NCBI RefSeq assembly: GCF_900167475.1
Contig: NZ_LT796768.1
Coordinates: 2,790,001 to 2,854,000, forward strand
Source of the DNA: Aeromicrobium choanae
GTDB lineage: Bacteria > Actinomycetota > Actinomycetes > Propionibacteriales > Nocardioidaceae
Direction of reading: 5' to 3'
DNA length: 64,000 bases
Below are positions 8,517-16,945 of the stretch, one piece after another; position 1 is the stretch's first letter; each line of letters starts with the position of its first letter. Made by a program: the position numbers and the translations under genes. The notes beneath the pieces are model-generated. The model was not told the origin of the DNA. It did not search any database and saw only the letters and a list, made by a program, of their open reading frames with translations.

Positions 8517-9155
8517 ATGACGCCGATCCTGCTGACGTCCGACGATCCCCGCGGCATCCTGCTCTTCGCGCCCGGCGCGGGCGGCGACCCGTCCCGCTAC
8601 GAGCGGCTCCTGCGCGCCGCCGCCGACGCGGGCTTCATCGTGGCCGCCCCGGCCCACCACCTCACGGAGATCTTCTCCGACGACGTGGTGCGCGAGCGCG
8701 TGTCCGCCCTGGGTGCGCCGCTCGCCGAGATCGGGCGGGAGGACCTGCCGGTGGTGGCGGCCGGGCACTCCCTGGGCGGGTGTGCGGCGCTGTGCCTCGC
8801 GGGAGCCAGGCCGCGGAACCGCCGGGGCGAGGCGTTCGAGGTGCCCTCGGAGCCGCGCGTCTCGCGCGTCATCGTGCTGGCGCCCGCGGCCGGCTGGTTC
8901 GCCGGACCCGACACCCTCGACGAGGTCGCCGCGCCGGTCACCGCGTTCGTCGGGTCGGAGGACACCGTGACGCCCCCGGAGTCGGCCGAGGTGCTGCATC
9001 CGGCACCCGCCGGGCTCGACCTGCGTCGCTACGAGGGCGTGGGCCACTTCGACTTCATGTCGCCGCTGCCGTCGAACAAGGTGCCCACGCCGGGCCTCGA
9101 CCACGATGCGTTCCAGGATCGCTTCACCGCGGAGTTCGTCGCGGCACTGGGGTAG
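8517..9155 (+). CDS. Alpha/beta hydrolase (dienelactone-hydrolase/chlorophyllase-like)
   Basis: A 212-residue alpha/beta-hydrolase fold protein. The nucleophile elbow is AGHSLGG (Ser about residue 84), the acid is likely in FVGSEDTVTPPES, and the base is the histidine in YEGVGHFDFMS. An oxyanion-region FAPGAGGDP sits near residue 20. The start at 8517 (MTPILLTSDD) is preferred over an upstream in-frame start because a -10 hexamer lies 7 nt before it. It is transcribed divergently from the siderophore operon; an esterase acting on a siderophore ester is possible but unproven. Confidence 0.75.
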   Translation: MTPILLTSDDPRGILLFAPGAGGDPSRYERLLRAAADAGFIVAAPAHHLTEIFSDDVVRERVSALGAPLAEIGREDLPVVAAGHSLGGCAALCLAGARPRNRRGEAFEVPSEPRVSRVIVLAPAAGWFAGPDTLDEVAAPVTAFVGSEDTVTPPESAEVLHPAPAGLDLRRYEGVGHFDFMSPLPSNKVPTPGLDHDAFQDRFTAEFVAALG

Positions 9156-9171
9156 CCGCCGACAGCCACCG

Positions 9172-9189
9172 CCGGACCGTCAGGTCCGG
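9172..9189 (+). terminator. Hairpin after the hydrolase gene
   Basis: Perfect 7-bp stem CCGGACC/GGTCCGG with the tetraloop GTCA, 16 nt after the hydrolase stop and before the TPP riboswitch. No T tract. Confidence 0.45.
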
Positions 9190-9223
9190 TGACGGAGGGA
9201 TGGCGCTAGCCTGTGAGCGCCAA

Positions 9224-9297
9224 GACACGGGGTGCCCCGCCGGGGCTGAGATCACACCCGTCGAACCTGATCTAGTTCGCACTAGCGAAGGGATGTC
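9224..9297 (+). ncRNA. TPP riboswitch (THI element)
   Basis: All conserved blocks of the thiamine pyrophosphate aptamer are present in order: ACGGGGTGC, then GGGGCTGAGA, then ACCCG, GAACCTGATC, and the closing ACTAGCGAAGGGA. The P1 helix can form between GACA (9224-9227) and TGTC (9294-9297). The thiM ATG follows only 3 nt later, so the likely Shine-Dalgarno (AAGGG at 9288-9292) is inside the aptamer. TPP binding should block translation of the thiM operon. Confidence 0.95.
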
Positions 9298-9300
9298 GCG

Positions 9301-10110
9301 ATGTCGCGCACGCCTGAAGACCTGCTCACCTCCACCACTGAGGCCCTGGCCCGGGTGCGCGCGGACGCGCCCCTCGTGCAGTGCCTCACCAACAGCGTCG
9401 TGGTGAACTTCACCGCCAACGCCCTGCTCTCCGTGGGCGCCGCGCCCGCGATGGTCGACGTGCCCGAGGAGGCCGGACCGTTCGCGACAGTCGCCGGCGG
9501 GGTGCTGATCAACCTCGGCACGCCGGCCGGCGAGCAGCGCGAGGCCATGCTCGAGGCGGCCTCGGCGGCTGCGGGGGCCGGCACGCCGTGGGTGCTCGAC
9601 CCCGTGGCGGTCGGATCCCTCCCGGTCCGGACCCCGTTCGCCCACCGCCTGCGTGACCTGAGCCCCACGGTGATCCGGGGCAACGCCTCGGAGATCATCG
9701 CGGTCGCCGGCGCGGGTGCCGGCGGACGCGGCGTGGACTCCACCGACGACGTGGACGGCGCCGTGGAGGTGGCCCGCGCGCTCGCCTCCACCACCGGAGG
9801 CGTCGTCGCCGTGTCGGGACCGGTCGACGCCGTGACCGACGGGGAGCGGGTCGTGCGGATCGCCAACGGCGACGTGCTTCTGACGCGGGTCACCGGTGGC
9901 GGCTGTGCGCTCGGAGCGGTGATGGCAGCGTTCGCGGCAGTGACCGAGGACCCGTTCACCGCCACGGTCGCCGCCGTCACCGTGTACACCGTGGCCGCGG
10001 AGCTGGCGGCCGAGCGAAGCACCGGTCCCGGCAGCTTCGCCACCGCCTTCATCGACGCACTGGACTCCGTCGGCGAGGCCGACCTCGCGGCGCGGGCGCG
10101 GCTGTCATGA
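9301..10110 (+). CDS. thiM: Hydroxyethylthiazole kinase
   Basis: A 269-residue ribokinase-fold enzyme of the usual family length. It phosphorylates 4-methyl-5-(2-hydroxyethyl)thiazole for coupling by ThiE. Visible signatures are [20 protein letters not shown] near the N-terminus, GNASEI around residue 125, and the C-terminal catalytic-type [15 protein letters not shown]. First gene under the TPP riboswitch; it overlaps thiE by 4 nt. Confidence 0.95.
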   Translation: MSRTPEDLLTSTTEALARVRADAPLVQCLTNSVVVNFTANALLSVGAAPAMVDVPEEAGPFATVAGGVLINLGTPAGEQREAMLEAASAAAGAGTPWVLDPVAVGSLPVRTPFAHRLRDLSPTVIRGNASEIIAVAGAGAGGRGVDSTDDVDGAVEVARALASTTGGVVAVSGPVDAVTDGERVVRIANGDVLLTRVTGGGCALGAVMAAFAAVTEDPFTATVAAVTVYTVAAELAAERSTGPGSFATAFIDALDSVGEADLAARARLS

Positions 10111-10757
10111 CCGACCTGTCGGTGTACCTGGTGACCGACTCCGGGCTGGCCGCCTCGCGGGGACGCGACCTCGCCGAGACCGTTGCCGAGGCGGTGGCCG
10201 GGGGAGTGACGACCGTGCAGGTGCGCGAGAAGGACGTGCCGGCCGCGCGGTTCCTCGCGACGGTCCTGGCCGTGTCGGACGTGCTGCCCGACGACGTCGC
10301 GCTGATCGTCAACGACCGTGTCGACGTGTTCCTGGCCGCCCGCGCCGCCGGCGCCCGGGTGACGGGCGTGCACGTCGGGCAGTCCGACCTGCCGCCGTCG
10401 CTCGTGCGGCAGCTGGTCGGCGACGACGCGGTGATCGGGGTGAGTGCGGCGACCCTCGCCGAGCTGTCCGCGGCGGCCGCCGATCCCGGTCGCGTCGACT
10501 ACGTCGGGGTGGGGGTGGTCCGGCAGACCGCCACCAAGACCGATGCGCCGCCGCCCCTGGGGGTGGAGGGCTTCGCCGAGCTCGCCCGGTCGACGGAGCT
10601 TCCGGCCGTCGCGATCGGCGGGATCACCGTCGCCGACCTGGGCCCACTGCGGGCCGCGGGTGCGGCGGGAGCCGCCGTCGTCTCCGGCATCTGCGCGGCG
10701 GAGGATCCCCGCCGCGCCGCCACGGAGTTCGCCGCCGCCTGGGGAGGCGCGGCATGA
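10107..10757 (+). CDS. thiE: Thiamine-phosphate synthase
   Basis: A 216-residue TIM-barrel enzyme joining HMP-pyrophosphate and thiazole phosphate to give thiamine monophosphate. The phosphate- and Mg-binding motifs are visible: VQVREKD (residue ~33), LIVNDRVDV (~70), [10 protein letters not shown] (~89), [11 protein letters not shown] (~137) and the end [11 protein letters not shown]. The ATG overlaps the thiM stop by 4 nt and the gene overlaps the next one by 4 nt. Confidence 0.95.
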   Translation: MTDLSVYLVTDSGLAASRGRDLAETVAEAVAGGVTTVQVREKDVPAARFLATVLAVSDVLPDDVALIVNDRVDVFLAARAAGARVTGVHVGQSDLPPSLVRQLVGDDAVIGVSAATLAELSAAAADPGRVDYVGVGVVRQTATKTDAPPPLGVEGFAELARSTELPAVAIGGITVADLGPLRAAGAAGAAVVSGICAAEDPRRAATEFAAAWGGAA

Positions 10758-12247
10758 GCGGCGGGAACCGCGTGCCGCGCGTGCTCGCCATCGCGGGCAC
10801 CGATCCGACGGGCGGTGCGGGGATCCAGGCCGACCTGAAGAGCATCGCCGCCGCGGGCGGCTACGGCATGGCGGTGGTCACGGCGCTGGTGGCCCAGAAC
10901 ACGCGCGGTGTCCGCTCGGTCCACGTGCCGCCGACCGACTTCCTCGCCGCGCAGCTGGACGCGGTCAGCGACGACGTGACTCTGGACGCGGTCAAGATCG
11001 GGATGCTCGCCGGTCGCGAGGTGATCGAGACGGTCGCGGCGTGGTTGCACCGGACGCGTCCCCCAGTCGTCGTGATCGACCCGGTCATGATCGCCACGAG
11101 CGGCGACCGGCTGCTCGACGCCGACGCCGAGCAGGCGCTGCGCGACCTCCTGCCGCTGGCCGACCTGATCACCCCGAACGTGGCCGAGCTCGCGGTCCTC
11201 GCCGGGCGTGCCGCGGCGACGCGGTGGCCGGACGTGCTGGAGCAGGCACGGGAGGTCTCGGCGGCCCATGACGTCATCGTCCTGGCGAAGGGCGGACACG
11301 TCGAGGGCGACGCCGTGCCGGACGCGCTCGTCGACGTGGGCGGGGCCCGGCTCGACGGCCGGGAGGTCGTGGAGTTCCCCGGCGCGAGGATCGCGACGAC
11401 CAACACGCACGGGACGGGCTGCTCGCTGTCCTCGGCCGTCGCCACGCACCGAGCCCGCCTCGGGTCGTGGGAGCCGGCGACCGCCGAGGCGAAGCGCTGG
11501 CTGACCGAGAGCATCCGCCACGGAGCGTCCCTCGAGGTGGGACGGGGCAACGGCCCGATCAGCCACTTCGCCGGGATGTGGGCGCGCGGTGGCACCGCCA
11601 CCCGTCCGGCGCCCGAGCAGGTGGAGCGCGAGTGGTGGGAGGGCGTGGCGGACATCCGGACCGCGATCGACGACCTCGAGTTCGTGCGCGGACTGTCGGA
11701 CGGGACCCTGCCCGAGGAGGCGTTCGGCTGGTATCTCGCCCAGGACGCGCTGTACCTGCGGGACTACGCCCGGGTGCTCGCCGAGGCGAGCCGGCTCGCG
11801 CCGACTCTCGACGAGCAGGCCTTCTGGGCCGCGGGGGCCCACGGCGCCCTCGTGACCGAGCTGAGCCTGCACACCGACTGGTTGGGCGGCATCACGCCGC
11901 CGGAGCCGGGCCCGACCACCACGGCCTACCTCGACCACCTGCTGGCGACGGCGGCGCGGGGCGACTACCGGGTGCTCGTCGCGGCCGTGCTGCCCTGCTA
12001 CTGGATCTACGCGGACCTGGGGGAGCGCCTCCGTCGCGTCGCGACCGACGAGCATCCCTACCGCGAGTGGCTGCTGACGTACGGCGACCCCGCGTTCGCG
12101 GCGGCCACCGAGCAGGCGACGAGGATCGCCACGCGCCTCGCGAGCGACGCCGACGAGGCGACGCGGCGGGCGATGTGGCGCGCCTACCGGGCCTCCGCCG
12201 AGCACGAGCTGGCGTTCTTCGCGGCGCCGTCCGTGCCTGCGTCGTGA
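10754..12247 (+). CDS. Bifunctional HMP(-P) kinase / TenA-type thiaminase
   Basis: A 497-residue ThiD-TenA fusion. Residues 1-265 are ThiD (IAGTDPTGGAGIQADLKSIAAAG at the substrate site; NTHGTGCSLSSAVA as the C-terminal ATP/anion site), which phosphorylates hydroxymethylpyrimidine twice. Residues ~280-497 are TenA (AQDALYLRDYARVLAEAS; the nucleophilic cysteine in LPCYWIYADLGERL), which hydrolyses thiamine breakdown products to recover HMP. The fusion thus makes and activates the same pyrimidine. It is the last of three overlapping genes under TPP control. No thiC or thiG is present, which fits salvage. Confidence 0.93.
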   Translation: MSGGNRVPRVLAIAGTDPTGGAGIQADLKSIAAAGGYGMAVVTALVAQNTRGVRSVHVPPTDFLAAQLDAVSDDVTLDAVKIGMLAGREVIETVAAWLHRTRPPVVVIDPVMIATSGDRLLDADAEQALRDLLPLADLITPNVAELAVLAGRAAATRWPDVLEQAREVSAAHDVIVLAKGGHVEGDAVPDALVDVGGARLDGREVVEFPGARIATTNTHGTGCSLSSAVATHRARLGSWEPATAEAKRWLTESIRHGASLEVGRGNGPISHFAGMWARGGTATRPAPEQVEREWWEGVADIRTAIDDLEFVRGLSDGTLPEEAFGWYLAQDALYLRDYARVLAEASRLAPTLDEQAFWAAGAHGALVTELSLHTDWLGGITPPEPGPTTTAYLDHLLATAARGDYRVLVAAVLPCYWIYADLGERLRRVATDEHPYREWLLTYGDPAFAAATEQATRIATRLASDADEATRRAMWRAYRASAEHELAFFAAPSVPAS

Positions 12248-12384
12248 AGTGCCGAGAGCTCCTCGCGGGATCGCCCTCGCCCTCCTGAAGCAGGTTCGGC
12301 GACGACCCCGAGGCAGCGCGCTCCCGCGCCCTCGCGCAGGAGACGGTGTGGCCGCCGCGGCCGGCTCACGGCGTGTCCTTTCGT

Positions 12385-12411
12385 CCGCGGACCCATCCGA
12401 TGGGCCCGCGG
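12385..12411. promoter_or_regulatory. 27-bp inverted repeat before the lipid-modification operon
   Basis: Arms CCGCGGACCCATC (12385-12397) and GATGGGCCCGCGG (12399-12411) are complementary except at one position, with a single base between. It ends 15 bases before the ATG at 12427, overlapping the expected promoter. The lack of a T tract and its position favour an operator, though it could also form an mRNA hairpin ending the thiamine operon. The rest of 12248-12384 holds nothing I recognise. Confidence 0.5.
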
Positions 12412-12426
12412 CTCCGAATGGCTCAC

Positions 12427-14433
12427 ATGGATGCACCGGAGACATGCCGGGTTGCGGTCATCGGGTCCGGGATCTCCGGCCTGAGCGCGGCCTGGTTCGC
12501 CACCCAGACAGGCGCACACGTCGTGCTGTACGAGTCCGACGAGCGCCTGGGCGGTCACGCGGACACGCACCTCGTCGACGACGGGACGCAGGAGCTGGCG
12601 ATCGACACGGGCTTCATCGTCCACAACCGCCGCACGTATCCGGTGCTCTGCCGTCTGTTCGACGAGCTCGGGGTGCAGACGCAGCCGTCGGAGATGTCCC
12701 TGTCGGTGCACGACGTGGCGAGCGGGCTCGAGTGGGCGGGCGCCAAGGGACGGCGCGGGCTGTTCCCCGAGCCGCGCCGGCTGCTCGACGTCGGGCACTG
12801 GCGGATGCTGGCCGAGATCCCGCGCTTCCACCGAGCAGCCCGCCGACTGCTCGCAATGCCGTCGGAGGCCGGTGACCCCACCCTCGACGAGTTCCTGGAC
12901 CAGCACCGGTTCAGCGGCCGTCTGCGCCGGAGCTTCGTCCGTGCGCTCGTGGCGGCGGTGTGGTCCTGCGATCCCGAGATCGCCGGCCAGTACCCGGCCC
13001 GGCACCTGTTCGCGTTCCTGGCGAACCACGGGATGCTCTCGGTGTTCGGCAGTCCTCAGTGGCGCACCGTCGTGGGCGGCTCGCACGAGTACGTGCGCCG
13101 GATCGCCAAGGAGCTCCCGGACATCCGGCTCTCGACGGCGGTCTCGGGTGTCGAGGAGGACGCCGGTGGCGTGATCGTGCGCGATGCGGACGGGGGCGAG
13201 GAGCGATTCGATCGCGTCGTCATCGCGACGCATCCCCGTCAGGCGCTCACGATGCTGTCGGCGCCGACGCCGGCTCAGCGGGAGGTGCTCGCGGCGATGC
13301 CCTACTCGCCCAACCCGGCGCTGCTGCACACCGACGACCGGCTGCTGCCGCGCGCGGACGGCGCTCGGGCGGCGTGGAACCTGAGGCTGCCGAGCTCCCC
13401 CGAGGGGCGAGTGACGGTCACCTACGACATGACCGTCCTGCAGCGGCTGCCCACCGACACGCGATACCTCGTGACCCTCGGAGGCGAGGACCTCGTCGAT
13501 CCCGGCACGGTCATCGCGCGGATGGACTACGAGCACCCGCTCTACACGGCCGAGACCGTCGCCGCCCAGCGGCGACTGCCCGAGATCGAGACGGACCGCA
13601 TCGTGTTCGCCGGCGCCTACCACGGCTGGGGATTCCACGAGGACGGCGCGCGCTCCGGCGCCGACGCGGTGAGGCGTCTGGGCCTGGCCGTTCCGGCGGC
13701 CGCCCCACCGGCCGATCGCGCGCCCGAGGTCTTCCGTACCCGGGTCGGCCATCGCCGGACCCAGCCCTTCACCCGCACGTTCGAGCAGCGATCCTCGATG
13801 TGGGTCGTCGACATCGACGAGCAGGGAGCGCGGCAGGAACAGCAGTCGTTCTGGCGCCGGGTGACCGGGGGCACGATCGAGGCGCGCGACCACCTCGGCG
13901 ACCCGACGGCCACGTTGCGACAGAACCTGGCGGCGTTCCTGGCCCGGCACGGCATCGAGCTGGGCGACGCGAGCGTGCGGCTGATGGCTCACCCGCGGGC
14001 CTTCGGATTCTGCTTCAACCCGATCAGCGTGTGGTGGTGCACGCGCCGCGACGGCACCCCCCTCGCCACGGTCGTCGAGGTGCACAACACGTATGGCGAC
14101 CGGCATGCGTACCTGTTCGACCGTGGGACGGAGACCGAGCGCCGCGTGGACAAGGCGATGTACGTCTCGCCGTTCCACGGCGTGGCCGGCTCCTACCGGG
14201 TGTCCGCGCCTCCGCCGACCGACGTCCTCGACGTCAGCGTCGAGCTCGACCACCCGGACGGCGCGACGTTCCAGGCGTCGCTCCACGGCCGGCGGACGGG
14301 CGGGCTCCGATGGCGAGCCGCCACCGCCGGGATGGTCGACCGGTTCGCGATCACCGCACACGGCCTCGTTCTCTGGATGCGGCGCCTGCCCATCCAACCT
14401 CGCCCCATGCACCACCAGGAAGGTGTCCGATGA
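12427..14433 (+). CDS. FAD-dependent amine-oxidase-like oxidoreductase fused to DUF1365
   Basis: A 668-residue two-part protein. Residues 1-~420 are a COG2907-type flavoprotein: dinucleotide fold VAVIGSGISGLSAAWFA, DERLGGHADTH, and the C-terminal FAD-binding segment IVFAGAYHGWGFHEDGARSG. Residues ~440-668 match DUF1365: PFTRTFEQRSSMWVVDID, then AHPRAFGFCFNPISVWWC and KAMYVSPFHGVAGSY. These are usually two adjacent genes. The start at 12427 follows a CCGAAT hexamer by 7 nt; an in-frame ATG at 12418 is the alternative. It overlaps the next gene by 4 nt. Neighbours suggest oxidation or desaturation of membrane fatty acids; the Rhodobacter furan-fatty-acid desaturase UfaD is, as I recall, of this flavoprotein type. 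Confidence 0.85.
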   Translation: MDAPETCRVAVIGSGISGLSAAWFATQTGAHVVLYESDERLGGHADTHLVDDGTQELAIDTGFIVHNRRTYPVLCRLFDELGVQTQPSEMSLSVHDVASGLEWAGAKGRRGLFPEPRRLLDVGHWRMLAEIPRFHRAARRLLAMPSEAGDPTLDEFLDQHRFSGRLRRSFVRALVAAVWSCDPEIAGQYPARHLFAFLANHGMLSVFGSPQWRTVVGGSHEYVRRIAKELPDIRLSTAVSGVEEDAGGVIVRDADGGEERFDRVVIATHPRQALTMLSAPTPAQREVLAAMPYSPNPALLHTDDRLLPRADGARAAWNLRLPSSPEGRVTVTYDMTVLQRLPTDTRYLVTLGGEDLVDPGTVIARMDYEHPLYTAETVAAQRRLPEIETDRIVFAGAYHGWGFHEDGARSGADAVRRLGLAVPAAAPPADRAPEVFRTRVGHRRTQPFTRTFEQRSSMWVVDIDEQGARQEQQSFWRRVTGGTIEARDHLGDPTATLRQNLAAFLARHGIELGDASVRLMAHPRAFGFCFNPISVWWCTRRDGTPLATVVEVHNTYGDRHAYLFDRGTETERRVDKAMYVSPFHGVAGSYRVSAPPPTDVLDVSVELDHPDGATFQASLHGRRTGGLRWRAATAGMVDRFAITAHGLVLWMRRLPIQPRPMHHQEGVR

Positions 14434-15680
14434 CGACTCTCACCACTCTCGCGGCCTCTCACTGGCCGACACTGGTCCTCCCGCCACGCACGCGCACGAC
14501 CGATCTGCGGGTGGCCGTGGCCCGCCGCCTCTTCACCTCGGCCGTGGACCGGCTGGACGTGACCGTGGAGCTCGACGGCCGCATCCTCGGCGCCGGCGGG
14601 CCCCGGATGACGATCCACCGCTCCGACGAGTTCTTCCGGCGATTGGGGAGCCAGCCCTCGACGGGGTTCGGCGAGTCCTACATGACCGGGGCGTGGGACG
14701 CGGATGACCTCGGTGGATTCCTCACCGTGCTCGCTGCGGGGATCCGCACCCTCGTGCCGCGGCCGCTGCAGGTGATGCGCAGTGCCGTCATGCCGCGGCC
14801 GCCGCGCGACGAGCGGGGGGACAAGGCGGACACCCAGCGCGTCGTCGGGCACCACTACGACCTGTCGAACGAGCTGTTCGAGACGTTCCTGGACCCGACG
14901 ATGACCTATTCGAGCGCGCTGTTCGACGAGACCGACACGGGCACCCCGGTGGTCGGTGGCGACCTCGAGCAGGCCCAGGAGCGCAAGCTCGACCGGCTGC
15001 TCGACCTCGCACACGTCGGCGACGGCACGCACCTGCTGGAGATCGGATCGGGCTGGGGGTCGCTGGCCCTGCGGGCCGCGCGCCGCGGCGCCCGGGTCCG
15101 GACCATCACCCTGTCGGTGGCCCAGCAGCAGCTGGCCCGCGAGCGCATCGCCGAGGCTGGTCTGCAGGACCGGATCGACGTCGACCTGTGCGACTACCGC
15201 GACGTGGAGGGACGCTACGACGCGGTCGTGTCGATCGAGATGATCGAGGCCGTCGGCTGGCGCCACTGGAGCACCTACCTCGCGACGATCGACCGGGTGC
15301 TCGAGCCCGGGGGCCGCGCGGCGATCCAGGCCATCACGATGCCGCACGACCGGATGAAGGCGACCCGCAACACCCAGACCTGGGTCACGAGGTACATCTT
15401 CCCCGGTGGGTTCCTGCCGTCGACCCGGGCGCTCGAGGAGGCGACCGCGGGGACGTCGCTGCGCCTCACGTCGACCGAGGCCATCGGAGCCCACTACGCC
15501 GAGACGCTGCGGCAGTGGGACGAGACGTTCCTGGCCAAGGCCGACGACGTGAGGGCGCTCGGCTTCGACGACACCTTCCGCCGGATGTGGCACTTCTACC
15601 TGCAGTACTCCCGAGCGGGCTTCGACTCGGGCTACCTCGACGACCACCACCTCGTCTGGACGAAGGAGAGCGGCCGATGA
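14430..15680 (+). CDS. Cyclopropane-fatty-acyl-phospholipid-synthase family methyltransferase (first)
   Basis: A 416-residue SAM-dependent methyltransferase. It has an N-terminal lipid-binding part (FFRRLGSQPSTGFGESYMTGAWD), then HHYDLSNELFETFLDPTMTYSS, the SAM motif LLEIGSGWGSLALRAA, DLCDYRDVEG, SIEMIEAVG and the canonical loop RYIFPGGFLPS. These are the marks of CFA synthase homologues that add a one-carbon unit across an unsaturated acyl chain. Where E. coli Cfa has a cysteine (YSC) it has serine (YSS), as many homologues do. The ATG overlaps the flavoprotein stop by 4 nt and the next gene by 4 nt. Confidence 0.92.
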   Translation: MTTLTTLAASHWPTLVLPPRTRTTDLRVAVARRLFTSAVDRLDVTVELDGRILGAGGPRMTIHRSDEFFRRLGSQPSTGFGESYMTGAWDADDLGGFLTVLAAGIRTLVPRPLQVMRSAVMPRPPRDERGDKADTQRVVGHHYDLSNELFETFLDPTMTYSSALFDETDTGTPVVGGDLEQAQERKLDRLLDLAHVGDGTHLLEIGSGWGSLALRAARRGARVRTITLSVAQQQLARERIAEAGLQDRIDVDLCDYRDVEGRYDAVVSIEMIEAVGWRHWSTYLATIDRVLEPGGRAAIQAITMPHDRMKATRNTQTWVTRYIFPGGFLPSTRALEEATAGTSLRLTSTEAIGAHYAETLRQWDETFLAKADDVRALGFDDTFRRMWHFYLQYSRAGFDSGYLDDHHLVWTKESGR

Positions 15681-16945
15681 GCCAAAGGCAGCACATCGAC
15701 GGGCTGGCGGGGCAGACCGCGGCCGTGCTCGAACCGGTCGTGGGCGAGATTCCCGTGCGCCTGGAGTTCTGGGACGGGTCGGTCGTCGGACCGGTGCGAG
15801 GTCCGATCGTGCGGATCACCTCGCCGGCGGCGCTGCGTCGCCTGCTGTGGAGTCCGGGCGAGCTCGGAGCCGCCCAGGCCTACGTGTCCGGCGAGGCCGA
15901 GATCGAGGGAGACCTCGACGCTGCGCTGACGACCCTGCTGGCTGCGGGCCGGAGCGTGGGACCGGTCCCCGCCACACGGACGGCGAGGACGATGGCGCGA
16001 GCCCTGCCGCTGCTCGTCCGGGCCGGGGCGATCGGCCGACGACCGACGCCGCCGGCGTCGCAGGCGGTCGTCAAGGGCCGCCTGCACTCGCGCGACCGTG
16101 ACCGGGCCGCGATCGCCCACCACTACGACCTGTCGAACGAGTTCTACGAGCAGATCCTCGACCCGACCATGGCGTACTCCTGCGGGTACTACACCTCCGA
16201 GGACGCCACCTTGCAGGAAGCGCAGGAGGCGAAGCTCTCGCTGATCTGCCGCAAGCTCGGGCTCGGTGAGGGCAGCCGTCTGCTCGACGTCGGCTGTGGC
16301 TGGGGATCGCTCACGATCCATGCCGCGAAGCACTTCGGGGCGCAGGTCGTGGCGGTCACGATCGCCGCCGAGCAGCGCGACTTCGTCGCCGAACGGGTCC
16401 GCCGCGAGGGTCTCGAGCACCTCGTGGAGGTGCGGCTGTGCGACTACCGCGACGCCACGGGGGAGTACGACGCCGCCGCGTCGGTCGAGATGGGCGAGCA
16501 CGTGGGCGCCGAGAACTACCCGGTGTTCGCCGGAGTCCTGCGCGACCGGGTGCGCCCCGGCGGCCGCGTGCTGATCCAGCAGATGTCGCGCACGGGACGG
16601 TGGCCGGGTGGTGGACCGTTCATCGAGAGCTTCATCGCTCCCGACATGCACATGCGGCCGGTGGGCCAGACGGTCGACCTGCTCGAGCAGTCCGGGCTGG
16701 AGGTGCGCGACGTCCACGCCCTGCGTGAGCACTACGTGCGCACCGTCGCGGGCTGGATCGAGAACTTCGAGCGCAACGTCGACCGCCTGACCGAGCTGGT
16801 CGGCGATGAGGTCGTTCGCGTCTGGCGGCTCTACCTCGCCGGAGGTGCCGCCGCCTTCCGGGACGGCCGCATGGGAGTCGACCAGATCCTGGCGGTGCGG
16901 CCGGGAGCGCCGCACGGTCTCGACGACGGCCCCCGAGCATGGTGA
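15677..16945 (+). CDS. Cyclopropane-fatty-acyl-phospholipid-synthase family methyltransferase (second)
   Basis: A 422-residue paralogue of the preceding gene product, clearly diverged. It keeps AHHYDLSNEFYEQILDPTMAYSC (with the cysteine the first copy lacks), the SAM motif LLDVGCGWGSLTIHAA, RLCDYRDATG and SVEMGEHVG. The substrate loop differs: FIESFIAPDMHMRPVG instead of the YIFPGGFLPS type. This suggests a different acceptor or product (for example a methyl-branched rather than a cyclopropane acyl chain); that is inference. It overlaps the DUF1295 gene by 7 nt. Confidence 0.92.
   Translation: MSQRQHIDGLAGQTAAVLEPVVGEIPVRLEFWDGSVVGPVRGPIVRITSPAALRRLLWSPGELGAAQAYVSGEAEIEGDLDAALTTLLAAGRSVGPVPATRTARTMARALPLLVRAGAIGRRPTPPASQAVVKGRLHSRDRDRAAIAHHYDLSNEFYEQILDPTMAYSCGYYTSEDATLQEAQEAKLSLICRKLGLGEGSRLLDVGCGWGSLTIHAAKHFGAQVVAVTIAAEQRDFVAERVRREGLEHLVEVRLCDYRDATGEYDAAASVEMGEHVGAENYPVFAGVLRDRVRPGGRVLIQQMSRTGRWPGGGPFIESFIAPDMHMRPVGQTVDLLEQSGLEVRDVHALREHYVRTVAGWIENFERNVDRLTELVGDEVVRVWRLYLAGGAAAFRDGRMGVDQILAVRPGAPHGLDDGPRAW

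Noticed and set aside
12960..14429. N-terminal extension of the first CFA-type methyltransferase
   Set aside because: The extension is a shadow of the flavoprotein gene; the ATGA overlap at 14430 marks the true start.
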